DNA of 64,000 bases from JBCBGF01 sp038526915 (GCA_038526915.1 JBCBGF010000001.1:868001-932000); one strand, 5' to 3'. Shown: positions 1 to 8,295, numbered from the stretch's first letter. Notes: a model not told the origin generated them from the letters alone. Program-made: numbers and translations.

Positions 1-1
1 C

Positions 2-532
2 GACCGCAGCGTGCGGAAGTCAGAGGTGCATCCCGGCTATATCTACGAAGGCCCCGAGGGGATGGATTACGCCGCTGAGGATGTGGCGCTTCTGGCGCTG
101 AACGCGCCTATCCGAAACAACTCGGTCACGCCGTTCACCACGGCCAAGCGCCCGCGCAAGGGTGACGAGGTGGGCGTGGTGTCCTATGCGCTGAACCGCG
201 CGAGCCGGCCATCGCTGCAAGAGGTGTGCCATGTGATGGGGCGGCCTGCGGGGACGCTCGTGTTGTCCTGTGACATTGATTTCGGGTCGTCGGGTGCGCC
301 TGTGTTCGTGATGTCGGAAGAGGGTGAGCCACAGATCGTCTCGGTCATTTCCGCCAAAGGCGAGGTGCGCGGGCGGCCTGTGGCCGTGGGCACGGGCCTG
401 GATAGCGGGAGCCTTTTGCAGTTGCGCACCGCGCTCGAAGCGGGCGAGGCCGGGCCTGCGGACGGCAAACCGCGGATCCGGCGGCTGACGGTGGATGGCG
501 CGGGGTCGGGTGCGAAGTTTCTGCGGCCTTGA
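2..532 (+). CDS. Trypsin-like serine protease, C-terminal part (5' end outside window)
   Basis: The reading frame is open from the left edge, so this is the C-terminal part of a longer gene. It carries EDVALLAL, the usual setting of the catalytic Asp of chymotrypsin-fold (S1) proteases. About 70 residues later comes GSSGAPVF, the oxyanion and nucleophile motif with the second Ser of GSSG as catalytic residue. The catalytic His block would lie upstream, outside the window. The last 35 residues are Gly/Ala/Arg-rich and look disordered. Bacterial relatives are usually exported, but the signal peptide cannot be seen. The next gene starts 10 bases after the stop on the same strand, so the two may be cotranscribed. 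The family is fairly secure; the substrate is unknown. Confidence 0.8.
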   Translation, partial: DRSVRKSEVHPGYIYEGPEGMDYAAEDVALLALNAPIRNNSVTPFTTAKRPRKGDEVGVVSYALNRASRPSLQEVCHVMGRPAGTLVLSCDIDFGSSGAPVFVMSEEGEPQIVSVISAKGEVRGRPVAVGTGLDSGSLLQLRTALEAGEAGPADGKPRIRRLTVDGAGSGAKFLRP

Positions 533-541
533 GGTCGCGCC

Positions 542-1468
542 GTGGATTTGAGCGCGACCTCAGACACGTTCTCAGAGCTGGTATCACTTTGCCCATGGGC
601 TGAACCGTTTTGGTCCGAACGCTCAGCCCTCACTGCGGCCCAGGTTTGGAACGTGAATGCTGTCAACCAAGCGGGCAATCCCGAGACGCAAGACTGGATA
701 AAGCGGTTTCTGGCGGCGCGGGCGGAGGCGTCGTTAGAGTTGCTGTTCGGGCACCCCCGAAGCCTTCGGGACTGGACAGCGGCAATGGCAAACACTGCGG
801 CCAAGGTGCTATCGGATCCGCAGATCGTTGCTGCCAGCCCCGGCTCCCCTTCGACCCGCGTCACATCGGATGCGAGCAGCGTAAACTGTGACGCGACGGT
901 TGAGGGGTATTCTGCCGGGCAGTTTTTGGCGGATGTCCTGCTGCTGGGCCAACTCAGCGTTCGGTCACAGGTGTTGGACGTGCCGGTGAGTATCGCGGGG
1001 TTGGAATTCCCGTTTGGTTTTGACGGCCTATCCGCGAAGTTGACGGCACCGTTCAATGCGCGGAATGCCACATTCGGGCGTTTCTCCTTCTTCGAATGTA
1101 TGCACTTCGCGGATGTTGATTTTGCGGACTGCCGCTTCGAAAAGATCAGCGTTTCATTGTCGACGTTTCACGGTGCGACGTCTTTTAAGAATGCGTCCTT
1201 TGACGGGCCGGCCAGTTTCACGGCGCGCTTTTATGGGCCTGCGGACTTTCGAGGGGCAGGTTTCCACGACTCCACGTATTTCGAAGGCGCTGTCTTTGAG
1301 CGGACGCCGGATTTTACCGATGCGACGTTCTATTCGCGCACGACATTCGCACATTCGACGTTCCGTGCATCTGCCAAGCTCGCTGGTGCGTCGTTTCCCG
1401 GCGTCGTTGATATAGGCTTTTTGCAGGATGACGTGGCGGATGAGATCCTTCGGGCGGATCATCCCTAG
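542..1468 (+). CDS. Pentapeptide-type repeat protein (308 aa)
   Basis: The first ~150 residues resemble nothing I recognise. From about residue 160 to 295 there are regularly spaced Phe residues (ADF, AGF, TYF, AVF, PDF, ATF, TTF, STF), as in right-handed beta-helical pentapeptide repeats of the F-rich kind. The repeats here are paired into units of about 11 residues (for example TYFEGAVFERT then PDFTDATFYSR). The start is a GTG ten bases after the protease stop; no ATG lies close by in frame, so the start is uncertain. Codons are less GC-biased than in most neighbours, for example several TCA, TTT and GAA in the N-terminal part. The proximity to a protease gene suggests cotranscription, but the function is unknown. 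Pentapeptide proteins range from gyrase-protecting mimics to effectors, and nothing here decides between these. Confidence 0.7.
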   Translation: MDLSATSDTFSELVSLCPWAEPFWSERSALTAAQVWNVNAVNQAGNPETQDWIKRFLAARAEASLELLFGHPRSLRDWTAAMANTAAKVLSDPQIVAASPGSPSTRVTSDASSVNCDATVEGYSAGQFLADVLLLGQLSVRSQVLDVPVSIAGLEFPFGFDGLSAKLTAPFNARNATFGRFSFFECMHFADVDFADCRFEKISVSLSTFHGATSFKNASFDGPASFTARFYGPADFRGAGFHDSTYFEGAVFERTPDFTDATFYSRTTFAHSTFRASAKLAGASFPGVVDIGFLQDDVADEILRADHP

Positions 1469-1471
1469 GGT

Positions 1472-1500
1472 CTTGAACCCCGTTTTGCCCGTTCCTACCT
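1472..1500 (+). promoter_or_regulatory. Candidate heat-shock sigma (RpoH) promoter of hsp20
   Basis: CTTG at 1472-1475 and CCTACCT at 1494-1500 are separated by 18 bases. They resemble the alphaproteobacterial RpoH pattern CTTG-N17/18-CYTATNT with one mismatch in the -10. A start near 1506 would give a leader of about 90 nt, a usual length for ROSE-type thermometer leaders. This is a match by eye only. Confidence 0.4.
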
Positions 1501-1575
1501 AATTCACGTCAAAGGCCGAACCCGGCTTTGGCACCCATTCCGCGCCTGTCCATGGTGGAAGGCGCATACATAGTT

Positions 1576-1595
1576 GTCGCTCAATGGAGGATGAC
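1576..1595 (+). promoter_or_regulatory. ROSE-like RNA thermometer hairpin over the hsp20 ribosome binding site
   Basis: The sequence TCGCT (1577-1581) fits the conserved U[U/C]GCU motif of ROSE thermometers and faces the Shine-Dalgarno GGAGG (1586-1590). Pairing GTCG with TGAC (one G-U) and CTC with GAG closes an AATG loop and leaves G and A bulged. This short, bulged, weak helix buries the ribosome binding site seven bases before the ATG. Small heat-shock genes of alphaproteobacteria often carry this device. The upstream leader hairpins were not modelled. Confidence 0.5.
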
Positions 1596-1597
1596 CC

Positions 1598-2065
1598 ATG
1601 CGAACGTTTGATCTGGCCCCGCTTTATCGGGCCACTGTTGGTTTCGACCAAATCGCCGACCTGATGGACCGTGTGCTGACCGATACCGGCACCACCGCGT
1701 CCTATCCGCCCTATAACATCGAAAAGACCGCTGATGATGCCTACCGCATCTCGATCGCCGTGGCCGGCTTTGCCGAAGATGAGCTGTCGGTTGAGGTGCG
1801 CGAACAGGCGCTGATCGTTTCGGCCAGGAAGGCCAAGGAAGACGAGGCGCGGACGTATCTGCACCGTGGCATCGCCAACCGCGCGTTTGAGCGTCGGTTC
1901 CATCTGGCCGACCATGTGCGGGTGACCGGAGCGAGCACCGTGAACGGGATGCTGCACATCGATTTGCAGCGCGAAGTGCCCGAGGCGCTAAAGCCGCGCC
2001 GGATCGAGATCACCAATGGGGATACGGTCGAGGGGAAAGCAGTGGAGGCCAAGGCGGTTAACTAA
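1598..2065 (+). CDS. Small heat shock protein, Hsp20/IbpA family
   Basis: This is an ATP-independent holdase that binds unfolding proteins in the cytoplasm. The 155 residues fit the usual length. The N-terminal FDQIADLMDRVL helix is followed by the alpha-crystallin domain (about residues 35-130), which contains YRISIAVAGFAEDEL and the late motif GMLHIDLQREVPE. The IbpA-type opening (MRTFDLAPLYR) places it in the class A sHsps common in alphaproteobacteria. The ATG is preceded by GGAGG at 7 bases spacing, which fixes the start. Expression is probably controlled by a heat-shock promoter and an RNA thermometer directly upstream. It appears monocistronic, ending before a strong terminator at 2188-2218. 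Confidence 0.93.
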   Translation: MRTFDLAPLYRATVGFDQIADLMDRVLTDTGTTASYPPYNIEKTADDAYRISIAVAGFAEDELSVEVREQALIVSARKAKEDEARTYLHRGIANRAFERRFHLADHVRVTGASTVNGMLHIDLQREVPEALKPRRIEITNGDTVEGKAVEAKAVN

Positions 2066-2187
2066 AGCGTTTCCGGGTCATTTATGGTCTTGCCCCCTTT
2101 TGCGTTCGAGCCGCAGGCGAGAGGCAGCGAAAGGGGAGGCCTTCGAACCGGAAATGCGAAATCGCTGTCTTCGGCTTGCGATGAGCT

Positions 2188-2218
2188 GGGCGCGCCGGGA
2201 GAGGGCGCGCCCTTTTTT
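2188..2218 (+). terminator. Rho-independent terminator after hsp20
   Basis: GGGCGCGCC (2188-2196) pairs perfectly with GGCGCGCCC (2204-2212) across a 7-base loop and is followed by six T (2213-2218). It is oriented to end plus-strand transcription from hsp20, although it lies 120 bases past the stop. The rest of 2066-2363 holds this terminator, repeat copy A and no gene that I can support. Confidence 0.8.
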
Positions 2219-2262
2219 GTTTTGTGTCATGGGTGAGCTTAGGCGCTTCGACGTTGTACAGA

Positions 2263-2342
2263 GGGCAGCCCGCGACCGTGGGTGGGGGTAAAGCCCCCGC
2301 CCGGGGGGGCGGTCGGGGGCTGCCCGGCCTTGCGGCCGGGCG
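2263..2342 (+). repeat. 80-bp palindromic intergenic repeat, copy A
   Basis: This is one of four near-identical copies in the window (others at 6016-6095, 32516-32596 and 58821-58900). The outer arms GGGCAGCCCGCGACCG and CGGTCGGGGGCTGCCC pair with one mismatch. They enclose an inner hairpin (GGGGGTAAAGCCCCC), and a second hairpin GCCCGGCC-TTGC-GGCCGGGC follows. It lies between the convergent hsp20 and vWA genes. Confidence 0.85.
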
Positions 2343-2363
2343 GTACTGGATTGTCTTAGAGCT

Positions 2364-4307
2364 TTAATTCCGATCCAGGCTCTCCGCCAACCGCATCAAC
2401 GTCACCGCCTCGGTCCGATAGCCAAACGGATCCTCGCCCCGTGCACCATTGGCCAGTGCAATCGCGTCTGCGTACCCCCAGTCCCCAAGATAGGTCCCAT
2501 CGCGCAGAAGCTGCCCGAACCCGGCGATGGCGGCGGAGAAACGGATATCGTCGCTCACTGTCCCCTGTCCCGGCATCACCGGGGTCTCGATCAGCTGGCT
2601 TTCTGCTGCACCGGGCGTCTTGTAGCGCATCCGCAGGAACCCGATCTCATCTGAGGTCGCCGTCACCTCGGACGTGCCATAGCGCAAGTCGTCGATCCGC
2701 ACGGCGGGCGATCCCACTGGCGTCACCTCATAGATCGCCGTCACCTGATGGCCCGCCCCAATCTCGCCCGCATCCACCGCGTCGTTATTGAAATCCTCCC
2801 GCCGCAGCGCGCGGGTCTCGTACCCGATCAGGCGGTATTCGGCGATGGTGGCGGGGTTGAACTCGATCTGAATCTTCACGTCATTGGCAATCGGGAAAAG
2901 CGCGCCGGTGAGCTGGTCGACCAACACCTTGCGCGCCTCACTCAGCGTGTCGATATAGGCCGCTTGCCCGTTGCCGTTCTGCGCGAGCGCCTGCATCGTG
3001 GCGTCATCGAGGTTGCCGCGGCCAAAGCCCAGCACGGACAGATACGTGCCGCTGTCGCGCTGGTTGGCGATGAAGTCTTTGAGAGCTTCAGGGTCCGACA
3101 GGCCTACGTTGAAATCGCCATCGGTGGCCAGGATCACGCGGGTCACCTCACCCTCCTCAGCCATCTCATCCGCCGTCGCATAGGCCTGTTGCAGCCCGGC
3201 TTGGCCCGCAGTCGATCCGCCTGCCTCCAGTCGACCCAGCGCGGCCTCGATGGTCGCGCGGTCGGACGCTGGGGTGGGGTCGAGCACGCGGCCTGCACTG
3301 CCCGCATAGGTGACGATGGCGACTTGATCTTCCGGGCGAAGCTCGCCCAGCATCATGCGGAAGCTTTGCTTGAGAAGCGGCAGCTTGGTGGCGTCCTGCA
3401 TTGAGCCGGACGTGTCAATCAGGAAGACGAGGTTCAGGGGCGGGCGTTCGTCCGTCGCGGGCAGCGCGCCTTGGATTCCGATATGCACCAGGTTGGTGTC
3501 GGCGTTCCACGGGGTGGGCAGGACCGTGACCGTGGGTTGGAACGGCGCGTCGCCCTCGGGCGCGGGATAGGCGTAGGGGAAGTAGTTCACCATCTCCTCG
3601 ATCCGCACGGCCTCCGCCGGGGGCATCTGGCCACGGGTGAGCGACGAGCGCACGACACTGTAGGACGCGGTATCGACGTCGATGGAGAAGGTCGAGACAG
3701 GCTCTTCGATCACCGACTTCAGCGGGTTTGTCTCGGCATTGGCGAAGGCCTCGGTGTCCGGAACAATCTGGATGACCTGGTCATCGGGGACGGGCACTGT
3801 GCGGCGCTGGGCCAGAGGGGCACCGGCGGCGAAGCCTTCGGTGGCGGCGTCGCTGAGCGCGCTTTGGGTGCGTGAGAGGGATTGCGGGGTTGCAGTGATG
3901 CTTGGGCGTACGGCGGTCGCACTGTCCGTCTCGGCCAGCGTCTGAAGCTCGGCTGGGCGAGGGGCTATCGCCGGTTCTTGCACGATCGGTTCGGGTTCGA
4001 ACAAGATCACCTCTTCCTCGGGCAAAAGAAGGTCTGTTGGCAACACCACCAGCGCACCCACGGCCACCATCGCCGTTGTGGCGGCCATTGCGCCGCGCGG
4101 GGAAATTCGGTCAATCATTGTCGTCACTCCATCCAAAAGCCGCGCCATCAGGGGGCGGCGTTCAGTGGGACGTGCCTCACGGCGCGTTCCTTGGAGCGCG
4201 TCGAAGTTTTCCTGTGCCACGCGCAGATTTTCCGCCCGCCGCGCGGGGTCCGGGGCGGGGGTAGCGCGCGCCATCTCGGCGCGCAGGCGCTCGATCTCGT
4301 CACTCAT
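2364..4307 (-). CDS. Membrane-anchored von Willebrand factor A domain protein (YfbK-like, DUF3520)
   Basis: The 647-residue protein opens with an acidic/basic helical segment (1-60) that would be cytoplasmic. A single membrane segment follows at about 73-90, then a Pro/Thr/Ala-rich linker. The vWA domain starts near residue 290 and has the metal-binding MIDAS motif DTSGS (298-302) and the later ATDGDFNVG strand. The region before it (FSIDVDTASYSVVR) and the tail (GHQVTAIYEV to the end) match the YfbK group. The gene overlaps the ECF sigma gene by 4 bp (ATGA), so the two are translationally coupled. The layout of a cytoplasmic tail, membrane anchor and periplasmic sensor suggests, by inference only, that it may act as the cognate anti-sigma or signal receptor. 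Confidence 0.85.
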   Translation of the reverse strand: MSDEIERLRAEMARATPAPDPARRAENLRVAQENFDALQGTRREARPTERRPLMARLLDGVTTMIDRISPRGAMAATTAMVAVGALVVLPTDLLLPEEEVILFEPEPIVQEPAIAPRPAELQTLAETDSATAVRPSITATPQSLSRTQSALSDAATEGFAAGAPLAQRRTVPVPDDQVIQIVPDTEAFANAETNPLKSVIEEPVSTFSIDVDTASYSVVRSSLTRGQMPPAEAVRIEEMVNYFPYAYPAPEGDAPFQPTVTVLPTPWNADTNLVHIGIQGALPATDERPPLNLVFLIDTSGSMQDATKLPLLKQSFRMMLGELRPEDQVAIVTYAGSAGRVLDPTPASDRATIEAALGRLEAGGSTAGQAGLQQAYATADEMAEEGEVTRVILATDGDFNVGLSDPEALKDFIANQRDSGTYLSVLGFGRGNLDDATMQALAQNGNGQAAYIDTLSEARKVLVDQLTGALFPIANDVKIQIEFNPATIAEYRLIGYETRALRREDFNNDAVDAGEIGAGHQVTAIYEVTPVGSPAVRIDDLRYGTSEVTATSDEIGFLRMRYKTPGAAESQLIETPVMPGQGTVSDDIRFSAAIAGFGQLLRDGTYLGDWGYADAIALANGARGEDPFGYRTEAVTLMRLAESLDRN

Positions 4308-4849
4308 GGGCGGGCCTCTTCTGCGTGCATCGCTTTCAACCGTTTGCGGACCTCGGACATGCGCCAGGCCACGGTGCCTTCGGAAATATCCAGAACAGCG
4401 GCGGCCTGGGCCTGGGTCATCTCATCGTCGAGTATCAGGGCAAGCGTTTCGCGCAGATCAACCGGCAGTGCGGTCATCGCAAGGGTCAGCCAGTCTTGCG
4501 CCGCGCGGGCATCCTCTGCCTCGGCCTGCCGCGCGATTTCCCAATCGCCCCAACCCTCCGCTGCCTTCGCCCGGGTGCCCGCCCGCCGCCGCCAGTCATG
4601 GGCGGCGTTCACGGCGACGCGATAAAGCCAGGTGGTGAAGCGCGCGTCGCCCCGGAAACCGCGCAGCTTGGCGGGCAGGGCGGCGCAGATGTCTTGTGTC
4701 AGATCCTCGGCCTGGTCGCGCGTGCCCAGGAGGCGGAAGCACAGCCCGAAGAGCCGGTCATAATGCCGGTCGAGCAGGGCCGCGAAGGCCGCGCGGTCCC
4801 CACCGGCGGCCGCAAGGGCCAAGTCTTCATCCGAGCTTGTCATGCGCAT
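4304..4849 (-). CDS. ECF-family RNA polymerase sigma factor
   Basis: About 181 residues with only sigma regions 2 and 4, as in ECF sigmas. Region 2 spans roughly 20-90 (FAALLDRHYDRLFGLCFRLLG, then DQAEDLTQDIC and FTTWLYRVAVNAAHDWRR). Region 4 spans roughly 125-178 (LPVDLRETLALILDDEMTQAQAAAVLDISEGTVAWRMSEVRKRLK), including the helix-turn-helix. Three starts are possible: GTG 4852, ATG 4849 and ATG 4843. None has a clear Shine-Dalgarno, so I give the middle one. It is coupled to the downstream vWA membrane protein gene. A perfect 22-bp palindrome lies just upstream at 4887-4908 and could be part of its control region. Confidence 0.92.
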   Translation of the reverse strand: MRMTSSDEDLALAAAGGDRAAFAALLDRHYDRLFGLCFRLLGTRDQAEDLTQDICAALPAKLRGFRGDARFTTWLYRVAVNAAHDWRRRAGTRAKAAEGWGDWEIARQAEAEDARAAQDWLTLAMTALPVDLRETLALILDDEMTQAQAAAVLDISEGTVAWRMSEVRKRLKAMHAEEARP

Positions 4850-4886
4850 CACAGTGGGTAGGACGCGGGCGCGGGGTCAATCCTTG

Positions 4887-4908
4887 GAAAAAAGTTGCAA
4901 CTTTTTTC
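4887..4908. promoter_or_regulatory. Perfect 22-bp palindrome between murQ and the ECF sigma gene
   Basis: GAAAAAA, GTTGCAAC and TTTTTTC form an uninterrupted palindrome that overlaps the murQ stop codon. It lies about 40 bases before the ECF sigma start. It could be an operator or part of the sigma promoter; as a loopless AT-flanked dyad it is a poor terminator. Its function is not settled by the sequence. Confidence 0.5.
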
Positions 4909-5890
4909 AGGAGGGACGGGGGCCTGGTTGCGCTGGCTGTGAGGCGGGCGCTGTGGCTGCGCTTCGCGGGATTTGCGCCCGGGCGATGGCGTCGCGGAGG
5001 ACACCGCCAGCCTCGGTCAGACAGGCTGACGCGGCCGCGCGATCTAGCCCCGTCAGCTGCATCAGGATCGCGGTTTTCAGATCGCCGCCGCTGGTTTCAA
5101 GGACGCGTGCCGCCTCGTCACGGGTGAGCGCGGTGAGTTCGCATAGGATGCCGATGGCGCGGGCCTCAAGCTTTTGGTTGGAGACGGAGACGTCGACCAT
5201 CAGGTTCTGATAGGTCTTGCCGATCCGGATCATGGCCGCGGTGCTGATCATGTTCAGCACCAGCTTTTGCGCGGTGCCGGATTTCATGCGGGTGGAGCCG
5301 GTGAGGACCTCTGGCCCGACCACAGGCGCGATGGCGATGTCGGTGCGGCGGGCGAGGTCTGAGCCCGGAACGCAGGCGAGGCCCACGGTGGTCGCGCCTA
5401 TGGACCGCGCATAGTCCACCGCGCCCAGCACGTAGGGCGTGCGTCCGCTGGCGGCGATGCCGACCACCACGTCATTTGGGGTCAGGTCGATGGCGCGCAA
5501 GTCTGCGGCACCTTGGTTCGCCTCGTCCTCGGCCCCCTCAACGGCTGTTCGGAGTGCGGTGTCGCCGCCCGCGATGATCCCCACCACCATGCCCGGCGGG
5601 ACGGAGAAGGTGGGCGGGCATTCCGAGGCGTCGAGCACGCCCAGCCGCCCACTCGTGCCCGCGCCGATGTAGATCAGGCGGCCGCTTTGCCGGAAGGCGG
5701 TGACGGTGGCCTCCACCGCGTGGGCGATCTGCGGCAGTTCGCGTTCCACGGTCTGTGCGACGCCCGCATCCTCGGCATTGATCCGGGCGAGGATGTCAGC
5801 GACGGGCAATTGGTCGATATCCCGCGTGCGGGGGTTCCGCCGTTCGGAGGCGAGGTGGAGGATATCGTCCAGGAGCAGCTTACTGGTCAT
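4907..5890 (-). CDS. murQ: N-acetylmuramic acid 6-phosphate etherase
   Basis: MurQ cleaves the lactyl ether of MurNAc-6-phosphate to give GlcNAc-6-phosphate and D-lactate in cytoplasmic muropeptide recycling. The 327-residue product has the SIS-fold sugar-phosphate site GAGTSGRLGVLDASECPPTF, the catalytic EGAEDE block, SGRTPYVLGA, and the GSTRMKSGTAQK segment typical of the family. The chosen ATG begins MTSKLLLDDI; the upstream frame is open but encodes unconserved sequence crossing a repeat element. The Pro/Ala-rich tail after about residue 300 is an extension beyond the usual ~300 residues. No anmK or MurNAc transporter adjoins it. Confidence 0.93.
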   Translation of the reverse strand: MTSKLLLDDILHLASERRNPRTRDIDQLPVADILARINAEDAGVAQTVERELPQIAHAVEATVTAFRQSGRLIYIGAGTSGRLGVLDASECPPTFSVPPGMVVGIIAGGDTALRTAVEGAEDEANQGAADLRAIDLTPNDVVVGIAASGRTPYVLGAVDYARSIGATTVGLACVPGSDLARRTDIAIAPVVGPEVLTGSTRMKSGTAQKLVLNMISTAAMIRIGKTYQNLMVDVSVSNQKLEARAIGILCELTALTRDEAARVLETSGGDLKTAILMQLTGLDRAAASACLTEAGGVLRDAIARAQIPRSAATAPASQPAQPGPRPS

Positions 5891-6015
5891 AGGTGGGAGT
5901 TTAGAGGACTGGGAAGTATGCACCAAAGAGAATGGGAGCGTCCAGAGCACCGGAGAAAACAATCCAATTCTGCCAATTCGATTGTTTACAGTTCGGACCC
6001 AAAGCCACGCGTTAC

Positions 6016-6095
6016 CGCCCGGACGATAGGCCGGGCAGCCCCCGACCGCCCCCATGGGCGGGGGCTATGCCCCCACCCGCGGTCGTGGACTGCCC
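6016..6095 (-). repeat. 80-bp palindromic intergenic repeat, copy B (inverted)
   Basis: The reverse complement matches copies A, C and D almost base for base. It includes the inner GGGTGGGGGC and GCCCCCGCCC arms and the CGGTCGGGGGCTGCCC outer arm. It lies in the 224-bp gap between the end of the minus-strand gene at 6115 and the start of murQ. The rest of 5891-6114 shows no gene. Confidence 0.85.
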
Positions 6096-6114
6096 TCTCA
6101 TTTTGGGCAAATGC

Positions 6115-8295
6115 CTACGATGGCGACGCCACCGTGCCGATCGAGAAGAACATCGTCTCGCCCGAATGGTCGTCCACACCGTCATTATCCGTCGACACAT
6201 AGGCGGTGCCGTCCGAGGTGATCGCCAGCCCTTCGACCTTGTCGAGCACATAGCCGCCGGTGGAGGTGAGATCCGGGATCAGGTCGCGCACCTCTTCCTT
6301 GGAGACGACCGGCAGGTCGCCACCCAAAGGCGCAGGCACCATCTCGGCCAACGGGATGCGGTAGATCTTTTTCGTTACCGCATTCGCGCCGATCTGGTTG
6401 TCACGCTCGATGACATAGACGAAGTCGCCATGGGCCACGATCTCGCTCAGGCCCACCCAACCCGTCTCGGGCTGCGCCTTGGGATAGTGGACCGCGCCCC
6501 ATTCCTCGGTCTCGAGGTTATAGGCTACGAGCTTGACGTGGTTTTCGGGATCGTCCGCCCATTCGCGCTGGACCGCCATCCACAGGGTGTCGCCGACCAG
6601 CGTGATCCCTTCAAAGCCAAAGCGGCGTTCGACGGCCATCAGTTGGGGTGGCAGGCCGATCTCGGCCTCGATCTCGCCCTCTGCGCTGACATGATAGATT
6701 GCGTGCGGAATGACCCGATCGGTCCGCCCCTCGGACGCAACCCAATAGCCGCCTTCGCCATCGAGCGCGATCCCTTCCAGGTCGAGCTTCTGCGCCGGGA
6801 AGCCTGCGCGCGTCACACGGGTGTAGTCGACAATGCGGGCCGGGGTCTGGCTGGGGTCAATTTTGAAGATGGTGGGCTGCATGCCGTAAAAGCTGTCATT
6901 GACCGCGTGGATCATACCGTCGGCATCCGCCACCATGCCTGAGATCGCGCCCCAGCCGACGGGCGTGCCGTTATCCTGGGTGATGCCGGCGGAGGTGAGG
7001 TGGGGGTAGCTGGCCGGGGCGTCCTGATACTCGAAGATCATGACGTGGGCGCGGATGCCGCCGTCTTCGATCAGGTCGACCTCATTGGCCGAGATCAGCA
7101 GGTTGCGTTCGGGGATGGTCACGTAGCCTTCCGGCCCGATCCCTGAGGGGAGGAGTTGTGTGAGCACTGGGGCAGCGGGATCGGTGGCGTCGTACACACC
7201 GACGACCGATCCGCGTTCGGAGCCCACAAAGATCATCGGTGTCTCGCCGAAGGTGGCGATCTCGATGGATTCGGGCTCCACGCCTTTGTTGCCCGAGCGG
7301 TTTTCGGGGTAATGGCCGATCTCGGCCACGGCATATTCGAACGAGAGGCCGCTTTCAAAGACGACGGTTCCATCCTTGTTGAAGATGGTGAACCCGCGCG
7401 AGCCACCGTCCATGTCGCCCTCGTTGGCGGTCACGAAGTGGTCGTCATCCAGCCACTTCACTGCATCGGGTTCGCGGACCACGGCGGTGAGCGTGTCGTC
7501 AAATGTCAGTGCGCCCTCTTCGCCTGTATCGACATTGGCCAAGTCGACGGCGCCTGCCGAGAAGTGGCTGACGATAGACCCGTCGCGGGCCACGACCACC
7601 ATGTGGTTGTTTTCCTGCAGCGAGACGACGACCTCACCCAACCCGTTGATGTCCACGAACTCGGGCTCGGGGTCTTCCGGAGAAACCTCAGTCAGACCCG
7701 TGAGATCGGCGCGGCGCAGCGTGTCGCAAGCGGCGGTATCATCGGCGAGGTCGATCATCACCAGATCACCGGCGGGCATCTGGCCGGTGCGGCCATCGCC
7801 CAGATCCTCGTCGCGCTCGTTCTCAATGGCGATGGCGATGAAGCTGCCCGCGTCATCGACGCCCACGCTGTCGGGCTGGCCGCCGATATCGCAGCGGGCG
7901 ACTTCTTCCTTCGTGTCGATGTCGAACACCGCGAGGTAGCCCGACGGTTCGGTGTAGCTGGCCGATGTATTCACGCCGACATAGGCGCGGCGGCCCACCA
8001 CGGCGACCGATGTCGGTTCGCCGTCCAGCGCGATGTTCCCCAGAGGCGCGGGGTTGCGGGGGTCGGTGATGTCGATCAACCCGACAACTTCCAGCGGGCT
8101 GTCGGTGTAGACCAGCGTCATGCCATCCGGCGTCGCCGCGATGATTTCGGGCGATGTCTCGCGCGCGGTGTCTTCGCCCTCTGCCATGTTGAGCGGCGTG
8201 GCAAAGCTCGCGATGCGGTTGAAGTTCATGTCGGCCGCCGCAGAGCCTGCGGTCAGCGCGAGCGCGGAGGTGAGGCAGAGTGTTCGGATGGTCAT
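6115..8295 (-). CDS. Secreted esterase-like/phytase-family protein (726 aa)
   Basis: A clear signal peptide (about residues 1-21, ending SAAA-D) sends the product to the periplasm. Residues ~30-420 resemble the choice-of-anchor/LVIVD-type beta-propeller seen in secreted phosphatase-like proteins (VYTDSPLEVVGLIDITDPRNPAPLG, MIFVGSERGSVVGVYDATDP). Residues ~440-720 fit the 'esterase-like activity of phytase' domain (GWGAISGMVADADGMIHAVNDSFY, KLDLEGIALDGEGGYWVASEGR, GFEGITLVGD, KVEGLAITSDGTAYVSTDNDGVDDHSGET). The domain assignment is from memory of the family. The enzymatic activity is not proven by the sequence. It stands alone, divergent from the GntR gene. Confidence 0.8.
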   Translation of the reverse strand: MTIRTLCLTSALALTAGSAAADMNFNRIASFATPLNMAEGEDTARETSPEIIAATPDGMTLVYTDSPLEVVGLIDITDPRNPAPLGNIALDGEPTSVAVVGRRAYVGVNTSASYTEPSGYLAVFDIDTKEEVARCDIGGQPDSVGVDDAGSFIAIAIENERDEDLGDGRTGQMPAGDLVMIDLADDTAACDTLRRADLTGLTEVSPEDPEPEFVDINGLGEVVVSLQENNHMVVVARDGSIVSHFSAGAVDLANVDTGEEGALTFDDTLTAVVREPDAVKWLDDDHFVTANEGDMDGGSRGFTIFNKDGTVVFESGLSFEYAVAEIGHYPENRSGNKGVEPESIEIATFGETPMIFVGSERGSVVGVYDATDPAAPVLTQLLPSGIGPEGYVTIPERNLLISANEVDLIEDGGIRAHVMIFEYQDAPASYPHLTSAGITQDNGTPVGWGAISGMVADADGMIHAVNDSFYGMQPTIFKIDPSQTPARIVDYTRVTRAGFPAQKLDLEGIALDGEGGYWVASEGRTDRVIPHAIYHVSAEGEIEAEIGLPPQLMAVERRFGFEGITLVGDTLWMAVQREWADDPENHVKLVAYNLETEEWGAVHYPKAQPETGWVGLSEIVAHGDFVYVIERDNQIGANAVTKKIYRIPLAEMVPAPLGGDLPVVSKEEVRDLIPDLTSTGGYVLDKVEGLAITSDGTAYVSTDNDGVDDHSGETMFFSIGTVASPS

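Noticed and set aside
3882..4638. Long plus-strand frames across the vWA and ECF sigma genes
   Set aside because: They have no family features and are explained by codon bias of the overlapping minus-strand genes.
5891..6055. N-terminal extension of MurQ
   Set aside because: The added residues run into repeat copy B and lack conservation; MTSKLLLDDI is the usual beginning.
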